From the NCBI GenBank assembly GCA_004010935.1, contig CP026511.1, positions 1,674,001 to 1,738,000 of the forward strand: a stretch of DNA of 64,000 nt. The letters are read 5' to 3'. Origin of the DNA: Pseudomonadaceae bacterium SI-3 (GTDB lineage Bacteria > Pseudomonadota > Gammaproteobacteria > Pseudomonadales > Pseudomonadaceae). This document shows positions 43,840 through 52,419 of this stretch, piece after piece. The position numbers and the translations under genes are program-made. Below the pieces are notes generated by a model. It saw nothing but the letters and a program-made list of their open reading frames with translations. It searched no databases and was not told where the DNA came from. Positions within the stretch are counted from its first letter, which is position 1, and the number at the start of each line of letters is the position of its first letter.

Positions 43840-44469
43840 CTATCGGTAATAGCGTTGTAGTATTTCCATCGCCAGATTGATTGACTGGAGGCGTGTCGTA
43901 CTGCCGCCACGGTCGGGGTGGTGAATGCTGACTAACTGGCGATAGCGCCGTTTAATGGTGTGCAGGCTGAGCGAAGAGGCCTCCTGGTCCAGCTCGAACA
44001 GCTCCAAGGCTGCGCGTTTCTGCTCCGGATCCCAAGTTTCGTTGCGTTCGCCAAGGTGATCGCCGCGCATGCGCGACCAGAAGCTCGCCAACAGACGTTC
44101 CACCTCCTGTTCGTCGGTATCGCGCAGATTGGTCATGTCCAGGTAGTAGTCGCGCAACGGATCGTTTTCGGCGACTCCGCTGGCACCAGGCACATAGGGT
44201 TGAAGCTGGACGTTTAACGGCGAAATCTGGAGGTTGTAGCGGCTCTCGCCCCAGAGCTGGTCGCGCAGCTGGTACAGCGCGTTGAATACCAGGAAATGGG
44301 TGCGGAACAGCACCAGCTTGTCGAGTAGCGGCAGGTTGGGGATATGAGTGCTGTGCCGGGCCTTGAGCTGTTGGATCAGCTGGTATTCGCTGCAACCTTC
44401 CGGTTGTTCGCGCAGCAGCACGAATATTTGCTCGGCCAGGTCCATTTCGGGTTCGAGATCATCGTTCAT
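43840..44469 (-). CDS. DnaJ-related J-domain protein
   Basis: 209 residues. An N-terminal helical DNAJ-related domain ([23 protein letters not shown] to LQPYVPG, residues 10-90) precedes a C-terminal J-domain with the HPD motif in [24 protein letters not shown] (about 172-195). The J-domain at the C-terminus differs from classical DnaJ. It would stimulate DnaK; its client is unknown. Single gene divergent from ttcA. Confidence 0.85.
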   Translation of the reverse strand: MNDDLEPEMDLAEQIFVLLREQPEGCSEYQLIQQLKARHSTHIPNLPLLDKLVLFRTHFLVFNALYQLRDQLWGESRYNLQISPLNVQLQPYVPGASGVAENDPLRDYYLDMTNLRDTDEQEVERLLASFWSRMRGDHLGERNETWDPEQKRAALELFELDQEASSLSLHTIKRRYRQLVSIHHPDRGGSTTRLQSINLAMEILQRYYR

Positions 44470-44581
44470 GTCGCAAAGCCTAGCACAAGGCCAGCGTTAC
44501 AAACGGCTGGATGGATGGGGTGGGGCGCCGGTACATTTTGCGCGTAAAATGCGCGCCTTTCGCATCTCACCGGACTCTGAA

Positions 44582-45406
44582 ATGGGCAACCTCTCGGTCA
44601 ACCAGAACAAACTGCAGAAGCGTCTGCGTCGCCTTGCTGGCGAGGCAGTCACTGATTTCAACATGATCGAGGAAGGCGACAAGGTGATGGTTTGCCTGTC
44701 TGGCGGCAAAGACAGCTACACCATGCTCGACGTCTTGCTGTATCTGCAGAAAGTGGCTCCGGTCAAATTCGAGATTGTCGCCGTCAACATGGACCAAAAG
44801 CAGCCTGGCTTTCCCGAGCACGTGCTGCCCGAGTACCTGAAGTCCATTGGCGTCGATTACCACATCGTCGAGAAGGACACCTATTCGGTCGTCAAAGAGA
44901 AAATTCCGGAAGGCAAGACCACCTGCTCGCTGTGTTCGCGTCTGCGTCGCGGCACGCTCTACACCTTCGCCGATGAGATCGGTGCAACCAAGATGGCGCT
45001 CGGTCATCATCGCGACGACATCCTCGAGACGTTCTTCCTCAACATGTTTTACGGTGGCACGCTCAAAGCCATGCCGCCCAAGCTGCTGTCTGACGACGGC
45101 CGCAATGTGGTGATCCGGCCGTTGGCCTATTGCAGCGAGGCAGACATCGAAGCCTATTCGCAGATGAAGGGGTTTCCGATCATCCCCTGCAACCTCTGCG
45201 GTTCGCAGGAGAATCTGCAGCGCCAGGTGGTCAAGGAAATGCTGCAGGAATGGGAGCGCAAGTCGCCCGGTCGTACCGAGATCATGTTCCGCGCCTTGCA
45301 GAACGTGGTGCCCTCGCAGCTGGCCGACCGCAACCTGTTCGACTTCACCAGCCTGCGCATCGACAACGACGCCACGCCGCGCTTCCTCGATGTGATGAGT
45401 TTGTAG
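44582..45406 (+). CDS. ttcA: tRNA 2-thiocytidine(32) synthetase TtcA
   Basis: 274 residues. PP-loop ATPase [10 protein letters not shown] (about 39-48) adenylates C32 of certain tRNAs. Two CxxC pairs (CSLC about 120, CNLC about 208) hold the [4Fe-4S] cluster that carries sulfur. The ATG at 44582 ([15 protein letters not shown]) gives the family length; the longer frame back to 44348 overlaps the divergent gene and is not used. A TAAAAT -10-like element lies about 30 bases upstream. Confidence 0.96.
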   Translation: MGNLSVNQNKLQKRLRRLAGEAVTDFNMIEEGDKVMVCLSGGKDSYTMLDVLLYLQKVAPVKFEIVAVNMDQKQPGFPEHVLPEYLKSIGVDYHIVEKDTYSVVKEKIPEGKTTCSLCSRLRRGTLYTFADEIGATKMALGHHRDDILETFFLNMFYGGTLKAMPPKLLSDDGRNVVIRPLAYCSEADIEAYSQMKGFPIIPCNLCGSQENLQRQVVKEMLQEWERKSPGRTEIMFRALQNVVPSQLADRNLFDFTSLRIDNDATPRFLDVMSL

Positions 45407-45447
45407 CGGCAGCCGCAAGCTTCAAGCTATAAGTCGGAAGCGAACTC

Positions 45448-45718
45448 TTGTAGGTGGCCTTCAGTTCACCAAAGCAGCGACGGTTGACGGCATCGGTCCG
45501 GGTATTTGCCGGACGATATGCGGTGGGCTAAAGCCCACCCTACGGCTGCGGCCGGACAAGGAAACTGAAGAGATCGCAACACCTGTAGGGTGGGCTTCAG
45601 CCCACCAAAGCAGCGGCGATTGACGGCATCGGTCCGGGTGTTTGCCGGACGATATGCGGTGGGCTAAAGCCCACCCTACGGCTGCGGCCCGGCGAGGGAC
45701 CTGAAGAGATCGCAACAA
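45448..45718. repeat. Two tandem 136-bp units of inverted GGTGGGCT repeats
   Basis: Unit 1 starts at 45448 and unit 2 at 45584. Each holds two opposed hairpins (GGTGGGCTTCAGCCCACC and GGTGGGCTAAAGCCCACC) about 60 bases apart, with a nearly identical inner spacer (ATTGACGGCATCGGTCCGGG). The outer arms complete to GTAGGGTGGGC...GCCCACCCTAC. This is a REPIN-like doublet, tandemly duplicated, filling most of the 372-base gap between ttcA and the DAHP synthase gene. No gene is present. Confidence 0.85.
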
Positions 45719-45778
45719 CTTCCTGAGGTATGCCCCGGCTCGCCAACCGAGCCAGGGCGTAACCCGTCGCAGGTGATA

Positions 45779-47128
45779 TCAGCTCGGCCGAACCTGCTTC
45801 AGTGTTTCAGCGATCATGAACGCCATTTCCAGCGACTGGTCGGCGTTGAGCCGAGGGTCGCAGTGGGTGTGGTAGCGGTCGGAAAGCCCGTCCTCGGTAA
45901 TTGGGCGCGACCCGCCAATGCACTCGGTGACGTTCTGCCCAGTCATTTCAATATGAATGCCGCCGGGGTAGCTGCCTTCGGCACGATGCACATCGAAAAA
46001 CTGCCGCACCTCCGCCAGCACCTTGGCGAAATCGCGGGTTTTATAACCGCTGGAAGCCTTCATGGTGTTGCCGTGCATCGGATCGGAGCTCCACAGGACC
46101 TGACGACCTTCCTGTTGCACGGCCTGGATCAGGCGCGGCAAGCCTTCCTCGACCTTGTCGGCGCCCATGCGCACGATGAGATTCAAACGACCGGGATCGT
46201 TCTCAGGATTGAGGACGTCGATCAGGCGGATCAGCTCGTCGCTGGCCATGCTCGGCCCAACTTTCACGCCGATCGGGTTGCCCACGCCGCGCAGGAATTC
46301 AACGTGTGCCCCGTCCAGCTGTCGCGTGCGGTCGCCAATCCAGAGCATATGGGCAGAGCAGTCGTACCAGCCACCGCTGAGGCTGTCCTGGCGCACGAAT
46401 GCCTGTTCGTAGTTCAGCAGCAGCGCCTCGTGGGCGGTGAAGAAGCTGGTTTCGCGCAACTGCGGCGCGTTGTCCATGCCGCATGCGCGCATGAACCGTA
46501 GCGCCTGGTCGATCCGAGCGCCTAGCTGGTGATACTTCTCAGCCATCTGCGAGTTGGCGATGAAATCCAGATTCCACTGATGCACCTGATGCAGATCGGC
46601 GAACCCGCCCTGGGCGAAAGCGCGCAACAGATTCAGGCTGGATGTGGATTGGTGATAAGCCTGCAGCAGCCGCTCCGGGTCCGGCACGCGGCTTTTTTCA
46701 TCGAAGCCAATGCCATTGACGATATCGCCGCGGTACGCCGGCAGGGTGACGCCATCGATAGTCTCGTCCCCGGAAGAGCGCGGTTTGGCGAACTGCCCGG
46801 CCATGCGGCCGACCTTCACCACAGGACATCCAGCGGCGAAGGTCATCACGATCGCCATCTGCAACAGCACCTTGAAGGTGTCGCGGATCTTCGGTGCGGA
46901 AAACTCGGCGAAGCTTTCTGCGCAGTCACCGCCTTGCAGCAGGAACGCGCGGCCTTGCGTCACCTCGGCGAATTGCCGGCGCAGCTCCCGTGCCTCGCCA
47001 GCGAACACCAGCGGTGGAAGGCTCGCCAATGTGCCCTCGACCCGCTTCAGATGTTCGGCATCGGGGTATTCGGGCTGCTGCTGGATGGGTTTGGCTCTCC
47101 AGCTAGTGGGGCTCCAGGCGTGGCTCAT
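45779..47128 (-). CDS. Class II 3-deoxy-7-phosphoheptulonate synthase
   Basis: 449 residues of the plant-like (type II) DAHP synthase family, condensing PEP and erythrose-4-phosphate in the first step of the shikimate pathway. Recognisable features are [12 protein letters not shown] (metal-binding Cys, about 67-78), [34 protein letters not shown] and [15 protein letters not shown]. The ATG at 47128 gives [10 protein letters not shown], a typical start; upstream in-frame codons lack support. Some pseudomonad homologues make aromatic precursors for phenazines or quinolones. No such cluster is present here, so a general role is likelier. Confidence 0.92.
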   Translation of the reverse strand: MSHAWSPTSWRAKPIQQQPEYPDAEHLKRVEGTLASLPPLVFAGEARELRRQFAEVTQGRAFLLQGGDCAESFAEFSAPKIRDTFKVLLQMAIVMTFAAGCPVVKVGRMAGQFAKPRSSGDETIDGVTLPAYRGDIVNGIGFDEKSRVPDPERLLQAYHQSTSSLNLLRAFAQGGFADLHQVHQWNLDFIANSQMAEKYHQLGARIDQALRFMRACGMDNAPQLRETSFFTAHEALLLNYEQAFVRQDSLSGGWYDCSAHMLWIGDRTRQLDGAHVEFLRGVGNPIGVKVGPSMASDELIRLIDVLNPENDPGRLNLIVRMGADKVEEGLPRLIQAVQQEGRQVLWSSDPMHGNTMKASSGYKTRDFAKVLAEVRQFFDVHRAEGSYPGGIHIEMTGQNVTECIGGSRPITEDGLSDRYHTHCDPRLNADQSLEMAFMIAETLKQVRPS

Positions 47129-47245
47129 GGAAATTGATTCCGTCCGCAAAAAAGTGCCCGGATTTTACCTGATGTGCCGGTTCGGCGCTGATAGCCCTTA
47201 CCAATCGGGCTGTTAAGATGCACCGATAGGTTTGGGAGAAGCGCA

Positions 47246-47995
47246 GTGGACAAGCAGGAAGTGTTGCTGGCCGAGGTGCATGATGCGTTCGGTCTGATCC
47301 GTGTGCTGGAAGTGGGGGATTACCGGTTTCTCGAGTTTGGCGCTGCGGTCGAGCAAAGCTGCACGTTCACCCGCGACCCGAGCTGGCTTGAGTATGACTA
47401 CACGCGTGCCATGTTGATGGGCGGTCTGCTGCACGCGGCGCCGGAAACTGCCCTGTTCCTCGGGCTAGGCGCTGGCACCCTGACCCAGGCATGCCTTGAA
47501 TTCTTACCACTGGAAGACGTCGAGGCCATCGAGCTGCGTCCGGACGTGCCTGAGCTGGCGATGCGTTATCTGGGCCTGCAGAACGATTCACGGCTTTACA
47601 TCCGCATTGGCGATGCGGTGGAGCTGCTCGATTCGGCCGAGACCGCTGATCTGATCTTCGTCGACCTCTACACAGATGTGGGCCCGGCCGCCGCGCATCT
47701 GGCGTGGCGTTTTCTTGAGCGCTGCCAGCAGAAGCTGAATCCGGATGGTTGGCTGATCATCAACCAGTGGGGCACCGACGAGGACAAGCCGCTAGGTGCG
47801 GCGCTGCTTCGTGGCCTGTTTCATCGTCACTATTGGGAGTGCCCGGTAAAGGAGGGCAACGTCGTCTTGTTCGTGCCTGCGGATCTGGATCAGCTACTCG
47901 ACGAGGCGACCCTGCGCGAGCGCGCCGCTGCGCTGGCCCCGCGATTGGGCTACACGCTGGACTCGTTGATCAATGCGCTACGGCCGGCGAGCTGA
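47246..47995 (+). CDS. Spermidine synthase-like protein
   Basis: 249 residues, Rossmann fold with the SAM-type glycine loop ALFLGLGAGTLTQACL (about 70-85), EAIELRPDVPELA (adenosyl-ribose acid), and GDAVELLD...DLIFVDLYTD (about 123-145). It looks like the catalytic core of polyamine synthases but is short, and lacks a clear polyamine-binding gatekeeper, so a different acceptor is possible. GTG start at 47246 with GGGAG eight bases upstream. Divergent from the DAHP synthase gene, as in P. aeruginosa PA2842/PA2843. Confidence 0.78.
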   Translation: MDKQEVLLAEVHDAFGLIRVLEVGDYRFLEFGAAVEQSCTFTRDPSWLEYDYTRAMLMGGLLHAAPETALFLGLGAGTLTQACLEFLPLEDVEAIELRPDVPELAMRYLGLQNDSRLYIRIGDAVELLDSAETADLIFVDLYTDVGPAAAHLAWRFLERCQQKLNPDGWLIINQWGTDEDKPLGAALLRGLFHRHYWECPVKEGNVVLFVPADLDQLLDEATLRERAAALAPRLGYTLDSLINALRPAS

Positions 47996-48401
47996 GCACA
48001 GACAATCTCCGGGCGGCCCAACAGCCAAAAGCTTGCCCCGGAGGTCGGGCCTTCGCTGAAAGCCAGGCCAGCCCAAACAGATCCAATCCAGACAGGGTCG
48101 GGCTTCCATATGGCAACGCCTCGCCGCCCTTACGAACCTAACTCCGAAGACAAATTGCACGCACAGCGTCACAGAAATCCGGTATAGTACGCGCCGGCTG
48201 AAACACAGCCTGCGTTCAGGTACTGCAACACACGAAGCGCTGCTTCGGCTGCTGTCCGCTTCTCGCGGCTGTCCTTGACGATTCATCATTCATTACGTTT
48301 TCGCAAACCCCGCCGACCAGGCTGCCAGGGTGACCTTCGGGTTTTGCATGGCATGCGCAGCTTCGGAACATGGGTCTTTGCGGAGCATCAGGAAAAGACC
48401 C
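47996..48401 (+). promoter_or_regulatory. Long leader of the DEAD-box helicase gene
   Basis: About 400 bases without a gene. TATAGT at 48183-48188 is a good -10; a TTGCAC lies 22 bases upstream, too far for a standard -35. If transcription starts near 48195, the mRNA leader is about 205 nt, long as in other cold-shock helicase genes. Confidence 0.5.
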
Positions 48402-48404
48402 ATG
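48369..48404 (+). promoter_or_regulatory. Perfect hairpin enclosing the helicase ribosome site and start codon
   Basis: CATGGGTCTTT (48369-48379) is perfectly complementary to AAAGACCCATG (48394-48404). The 11-bp stem ends in the ATG start codon, and the 14-base loop carries the only purine-rich ribosome-binding sequences (GGAG and AGGA). It could control translation of the helicase by temperature or by the helicase itself. Confidence 0.6.
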
Positions 48405-50063
48405 ACCCAAGAAATCGGCGGCTTTGCCGCACTCGGTATTCATCCCTCCGTACTCGCTGCAGTCATCGCAGTCGGCTACGAAGAGCCTTCGGCCATCCAG
48501 ACCCAGGCTATTCCGGTAATTCTCGGCGGCCACGACATGATCGGTCAGGCCCAGACCGGTACCGGCAAGACCGCAGCCTTCGCGCTGCCCATCCTGTCCA
48601 AGATCGACCCCGCGCGTAAGGAAGTGCAGGCGCTGATTCTCGCGCCAACTCGCGAACTGGCCCTGCAGGTCGCCACCGCCTTCGAAACCTATTCCAAGCA
48701 GATGCCCGGCCTTACCGTCGTTGCAGTTTATGGTGGCGCTCCGATGGGGCCGCAGCTCAAGGCCATTCGCCAGGGTGCGCAGGTCATCGTCGCGACGCCC
48801 GGCCGTCTGGTCGATCATCTGAGCCGCAACAGCGCACTGCTCGGCACCATTCAGTACCTCGTACTCGACGAAGCTGACGAAATGCTGAAGCTCGGCTTCA
48901 TGGACGATCTGGAGGTCATCTTCGAAGCCATGCCGGAAGGTCGCCAGACCGTGCTGTTCTCTGCGACCCTGCCGCATTCCATTCGCGCCATCGCCGAGAA
49001 GCACCTGCGCGAGCCGCAACACATCAAAGTCGCCACCAAGACCCAGACCGTCGCTCGGATCGAGCAGGCGCACCTGATGGTTCATGCCGACCAGAAGATC
49101 GCAGCTGTCCTGCGCCTCCTGGAGGTCGAAGACTTCGACGCGCTGATCGCTTTCGTGCGTACCAAGCAAGCCACCCTCGACCTGGCGGCCGCGCTGGAAG
49201 CCAAGGGCTACAAGGCTGCGGCATTGAACGGCGACATCGCCCAGAACCAGCGTGAGCGCGTGATCGAGTCCCTCAAGGACGGTCGTCTGGACATCGTGGT
49301 CGCCACAGACGTTGCTGCTCGCGGCCTGGACGTATCGCGTATTACTCACGTATTCAACGTGGACATGCCCTACGATCCGGAGTCCTACGTACACCGTATC
49401 GGTCGTACTGGCCGTGCCGGTCGTGAAGGTCGCGCATTGCTGCTGGTCACCCCGCGTGAGCGCCGCATGCTGCAGGTCATCGAGCGTGTAACCAACCAGA
49501 AAGTAGCCGAAGCCCGCCTGCCGAACGGTCAGCAAGTGCTCGAGGCGCGCATCAAGAAGCTCACCAACAGTCTTTCACCGCTGGTAGCGGATGCCGAAGC
49601 CAGTCATGGCGAACTGCTCGACAAGCTGGTCGCGGATATCGGTTGCAGCCCGCGCGCACTCGCCGCTGCGCTGCTGCGCAAGGCCACTAACGGCCAGGCG
49701 TTGACCTTGGCTGAAGTGGAAAAAGAGCAGCCGCTGGTCCCGACCAGTAGCCCGCGTGAGCGCTCCGATCGTCCTGAGCGTAGCGGCGACCGTGAGCGTC
49801 GTGCACCGATTCCCTTGGCCGAAGGTCGCGCCCGCTGCCGTACAGCATTGGGTGCCCGCGACGGCATCGCCGCGCGCAATCTGCTCGGCGCCATCCTCAA
49901 CGAAGGCGGTCTGGCCCGCGAAGACATCGGCCGCATCCAGGTGCGCGACAGCTTCAGCCTGGTCGAGCTGCCGGAAGAGGGTCTGGAGCGCCTGCTTGGC
50001 AAACTCAAGGACACCCGTGTCGGCGGCAAGCAACTCAAGCTGCGCCGCTATCGCGAAGATTGA
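48402..50063 (+). CDS. deaD: DEAD-box ATP-dependent RNA helicase (DeaD/CsdA-like)
   Basis: 553 residues. Helicase core: Q-motif region PSAIQTQAIPVIL, Walker A AQTGTGKTAAF (about 50-60), motif Ia PTRELALQ, DEAD in VLDEADEMLKLGF (about 152), SAT in FSATLP, and motif VI HRIGRTGRAGREG (about 330). A helical dimerisation stretch is followed by an Arg/Glu/Asp/Pro linker at about 450-475 and a DbpA-type RNA-binding domain (about 480-550, GARDGIAARNLLGAIL to LKLRRY). Likely acts in ribosome assembly and mRNA decay, especially in the cold. The start at 48402 is set by family alignment and the hairpin-borne ribosome site. Confidence 0.93.
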   Translation: MTQEIGGFAALGIHPSVLAAVIAVGYEEPSAIQTQAIPVILGGHDMIGQAQTGTGKTAAFALPILSKIDPARKEVQALILAPTRELALQVATAFETYSKQMPGLTVVAVYGGAPMGPQLKAIRQGAQVIVATPGRLVDHLSRNSALLGTIQYLVLDEADEMLKLGFMDDLEVIFEAMPEGRQTVLFSATLPHSIRAIAEKHLREPQHIKVATKTQTVARIEQAHLMVHADQKIAAVLRLLEVEDFDALIAFVRTKQATLDLAAALEAKGYKAAALNGDIAQNQRERVIESLKDGRLDIVVATDVAARGLDVSRITHVFNVDMPYDPESYVHRIGRTGRAGREGRALLLVTPRERRMLQVIERVTNQKVAEARLPNGQQVLEARIKKLTNSLSPLVADAEASHGELLDKLVADIGCSPRALAAALLRKATNGQALTLAEVEKEQPLVPTSSPRERSDRPERSGDRERRAPIPLAEGRARCRTALGARDGIAARNLLGAILNEGGLAREDIGRIQVRDSFSLVELPEEGLERLLGKLKDTRVGGKQLKLRRYRED

Positions 50064-50111
50064 TGCTTGGATCTAGCGGCACGCGATGAGGCTAGGCCTC
50101 GTCAGAAATAG

Positions 50112-50142
50112 AAAGGGTGGACTTCGGTCCACCCTTTTTTTT
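50112..50142 (+). terminator. Intrinsic terminator after the helicase gene
   Basis: AAAGGGTGGAC/GTCCACCCTTT around a TTCG-type loop, with a T8 tail, 48 bases past the stop. A very stable UUCG-capped hairpin. Confidence 0.92.
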
Positions 50143-50168
50143 GGCGTTCAGCTCGTTGAAGCGAGAAC

Positions 50169-50261
50169 GGTAGGGTGGATCACGCTTCACGGATCCACCA
50201 AGCAAGTCGACGCCACCGCAGTGGCTTACGGTGAATTAAAAAAGCGTCATCCACCCTACGG
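50169..50261. repeat. REPIN-like GTAGGGTGGAT repeat pair
   Basis: GTAGGGTGGATCACGCTTC...GGATCCACC at the left and AGCGTCATCCACCCTAC in inverse orientation at the right form a 93-base head-to-head element. It is related to the decayed one between mshC and mshD. Confidence 0.75.
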
Positions 50262-50341
50262 TAATTGCCCGGTTTTCGGCTGGATTGTGCCACGCGAATG
50301 AAACCCGTCGCCCCCGGAACGACTCGTACCGCTGGCGGAAG

Positions 50342-50369
50342 GGTAGGGTGAATCGCGCTTCACCCTACC
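50342..50369. repeat. Solo palindrome of the GTAGGGTG repeat family
   Basis: GGTAGGGTGAA and TTCACCCTACC flank a 6-base loop, a single-hairpin relative of the adjoining REPIN. Together these repeats and the terminator fill most of the 447 bases between the helicase and ihfB genes. Confidence 0.7.
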
Positions 50370-50434
50370 GCGAGCCAAAAGCTAAACGTCCCAACCCTGC
50401 ACTACATTCAAAAACCTGACCCAAACGTTCAGGC

Positions 50435-50451
50435 TGTTCAAACTCTGAACA
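50435..50451. promoter_or_regulatory. Inverted repeat upstream of ihfB, possible operator
   Basis: TGTTCA-AACTC-TGAACA, a perfect 6-bp dyad with a 5-base spacer, 60 bases before the ihfB start. No matching regulator is recognised. Confidence 0.4.
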
Positions 50452-50510
50452 ACATGCTACAAACGAGCGCAACCTAATTGATCTAGCCGCTTGAAAACGA
50501 AGGGAAAACC

Positions 50511-50795
50511 ATGACCAAGTCGGAGTTGATCGAACGTATCGTCACCCAACAAGGCCTTCTTTCGTCCAAGGATGTTGAGCTGGCCATCAAGACCATGCTC
50601 GAACAGATGGCCCAGGCACTGGCCACCGGCGACCGCATCGAAATTCGCGGCTTTGGCAGTTTTTCCCTCCACTACCGCGCCCCCCGCGTCGGCCGAAACC
50701 CCAAAACAGGCCAGTCCGTCCCGCTTGATGGCAAATTCGTCCCGCATTTCAAACCGGGGAAGGAGTTGCGTGATCGGGTTAATGAAGACGAGTAG
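50511..50795 (+). CDS. ihfB: Integration host factor beta subunit
   Basis: 94 residues, the length of IHF-beta. [10 protein letters not shown] at the start, [26 protein letters not shown] (about 43-68, including the intercalating proline arm) and [16 protein letters not shown] at the end match E. coli IhfB almost residue for residue. With IhfA it bends DNA at specific sites. A GAAGGGA precedes the ATG by about six bases. IhfB is normally encoded just after rpsA; here it stands alone between repeats and a CoA-transferase gene, so it could be a relocated or second copy. Confidence 0.93.
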   Translation: MTKSELIERIVTQQGLLSSKDVELAIKTMLEQMAQALATGDRIEIRGFGSFSLHYRAPRVGRNPKTGQSVPLDGKFVPHFKPGKELRDRVNEDE

Positions 50796-50928
50796 CCAAG
50801 GTAGTCGTCGCAGGTAGCTGTGGCCCGACGTGAATGTTTGCGGGCTTCGAGCTTTGCTATAAGCCCGCCCCCCCGACAGCCACGCCATGAGCTGCTGCAG
50901 GAGGCACGCACCATGGCGAAGGGCGAGC

Positions 50929-52131
50929 TCAGATGACTCCCCGCTCGCGCAGCCCTCGGACTTGTTCGTCGGATAGACCGAGCCCAGCCAGTACGTCCTC
51001 GGTGTGCTCGCCAAGCTGCGGGCCGCCAGCTCCGATGCGGCCAGGGGTGCGGCTGAGTTTGGGGAGCACGCCCGGCACTTTTAGCGGCCCGGCGAAAGTC
51101 TGTACCTGCTCGATCATCTGCCGGGCCAGGTAATGTGGATCCTTGACGATATCGGCGGCCGTGTAGGGATAGCCGGCCGGGACGCGGGCTTCCTTCAATG
51201 CTTCGATGACCTCATCGCGACTGTGTTGAACGGTCCACTCGCCAATCGCCGCGTCGATCAGCTCAGCGTGCAAGGCGCGACCATCGTTGTGGGCGAAGCG
51301 TGGGTCGTCGGCCAGGTCCTGACGGCCCATCAGTGTCATCAGGCGCTTGTAGATGCTGTCGCCATTGCCGGCAATCAGGACGTATGCGCCGTCCTTGCAC
51401 AGATAGGAGTTGGATGGCGTGATGCCCGGCAGAGCGCTGCCGGCCGGCTCGCGGACATACCCAAAGGCGTCGTATTCGGGCACTAGGCTTTCCATCATGG
51501 CGAATACCGATTCGTAGAGCGCCACGTCGATTTCCTGGCCTTTACCGCTGCGGGTTCGCTCCTGCAGGGCGAGTAGCACCCCGATCACGCCATACAGCGA
51601 GGACAGCGAGTCGCCAATGCTGACGCCCACTCGCACTGGGGGCTGACCGGGATAGCCGGTGAGGTGGCGCAGGCCGCCCATGGCTTCGCCAATGACGCCA
51701 AAGCCGGGCAGGTCACGGTAGGGGCCGGTCTGGCCGTAGCCTGAGATGCGCAACATTATGAGGCGGGGATTGAGCTTCGACAGTTCATCCCAGCCCAGAC
51801 CCCAACCTTCGAGCGTGCCGGGGCGGAAGTTCTCTACCACCACATCGGCTTCGGCGACTAGCTGACGGACGATCTCCTGGCCTTCGGCGGCTTTCAGATC
51901 CAGCGTCAGGGACTGTTTGTTGCGCGATTGGACGTGCCACCAGAGTGACGTCCCGTCCTTGAGCTTGCGCCATTTGCGCAGCGGGTCGCCAATGCCCGGC
52001 GGCTCGATCTTGATCACCTCGGCACCGAACTCGCCGAGCATCTTGCTGGCAAAGGGGCCGGCAATCAGCTGGCCCATTTCTATGACCTTAAGGCCATGAA
52101 GGGGCAAGCTGTTCTCATTCTGTTCGTTCAT
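50929..52131 (-). CDS. Family III (CaiB/BaiF) CoA-transferase
   Basis: 400 residues. N-terminal LPLHGLKVIEMGQLIAGPFASKMLGEFGAEVIKIEPPGIGDPLRKW (about 9-54), VVVENFRPGTLEGWGL (catalytic-Asp region follows, about residue 98-113) and GYGQTGPYRDLPGFGVIGEAMGGL are class III CoA-transferase hallmarks. It would move CoA between carboxylic acids; donor and acceptor are unknown. No other CoA-metabolism partner is directly adjacent, although acetyl-CoA synthetase lies 2 kb away. It starts at 52131. Confidence 0.88.
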   Translation of the reverse strand: MNEQNENSLPLHGLKVIEMGQLIAGPFASKMLGEFGAEVIKIEPPGIGDPLRKWRKLKDGTSLWWHVQSRNKQSLTLDLKAAEGQEIVRQLVAEADVVVENFRPGTLEGWGLGWDELSKLNPRLIMLRISGYGQTGPYRDLPGFGVIGEAMGGLRHLTGYPGQPPVRVGVSIGDSLSSLYGVIGVLLALQERTRSGKGQEIDVALYESVFAMMESLVPEYDAFGYVREPAGSALPGITPSNSYLCKDGAYVLIAGNGDSIYKRLMTLMGRQDLADDPRFAHNDGRALHAELIDAAIGEWTVQHSRDEVIEALKEARVPAGYPYTAADIVKDPHYLARQMIEQVQTFAGPLKVPGVLPKLSRTPGRIGAGGPQLGEHTEDVLAGLGLSDEQVRGLRERGVI

Positions 52132-52419
52132 CGCAACACCTTATGCCCGGCCGTTTTGTCTTCGAAGGATGACCGAGCGGCACCCTGGGGGCAATTACGG
52201 AATAGCCATGGAAGGCTTTCGAAACGGAGGAGAGACGATCGAAACATCGCGTCGCTTGCAGACCGGCAAAAGGGCAAGTCGGTCCGATCTGACTAGGCAG
52301 CCGAAGAGGCCAACCAGGCGCAGTGACTACCCCGCCTGCCGCACCGGCCACTCGCTCAGTTCGCGGAGCTCCAATACCAGCCTTTGAAAGAGGCGCCCGC
52401 CGAGCCGAACCAGGCTGTG
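52132..52419. other. Intergenic region between CoA-transferase and DUF2254 genes
   Basis: 288 bases on which I see no gene, terminator with T run, or repeat. It presumably contains the CoA-transferase promoter. Confidence 0.4.

Noticed and set aside
48216..49535. 439-codon minus-strand frame across the helicase gene
   Set aside because: Antisense shadow; the plus-strand protein has every helicase motif.
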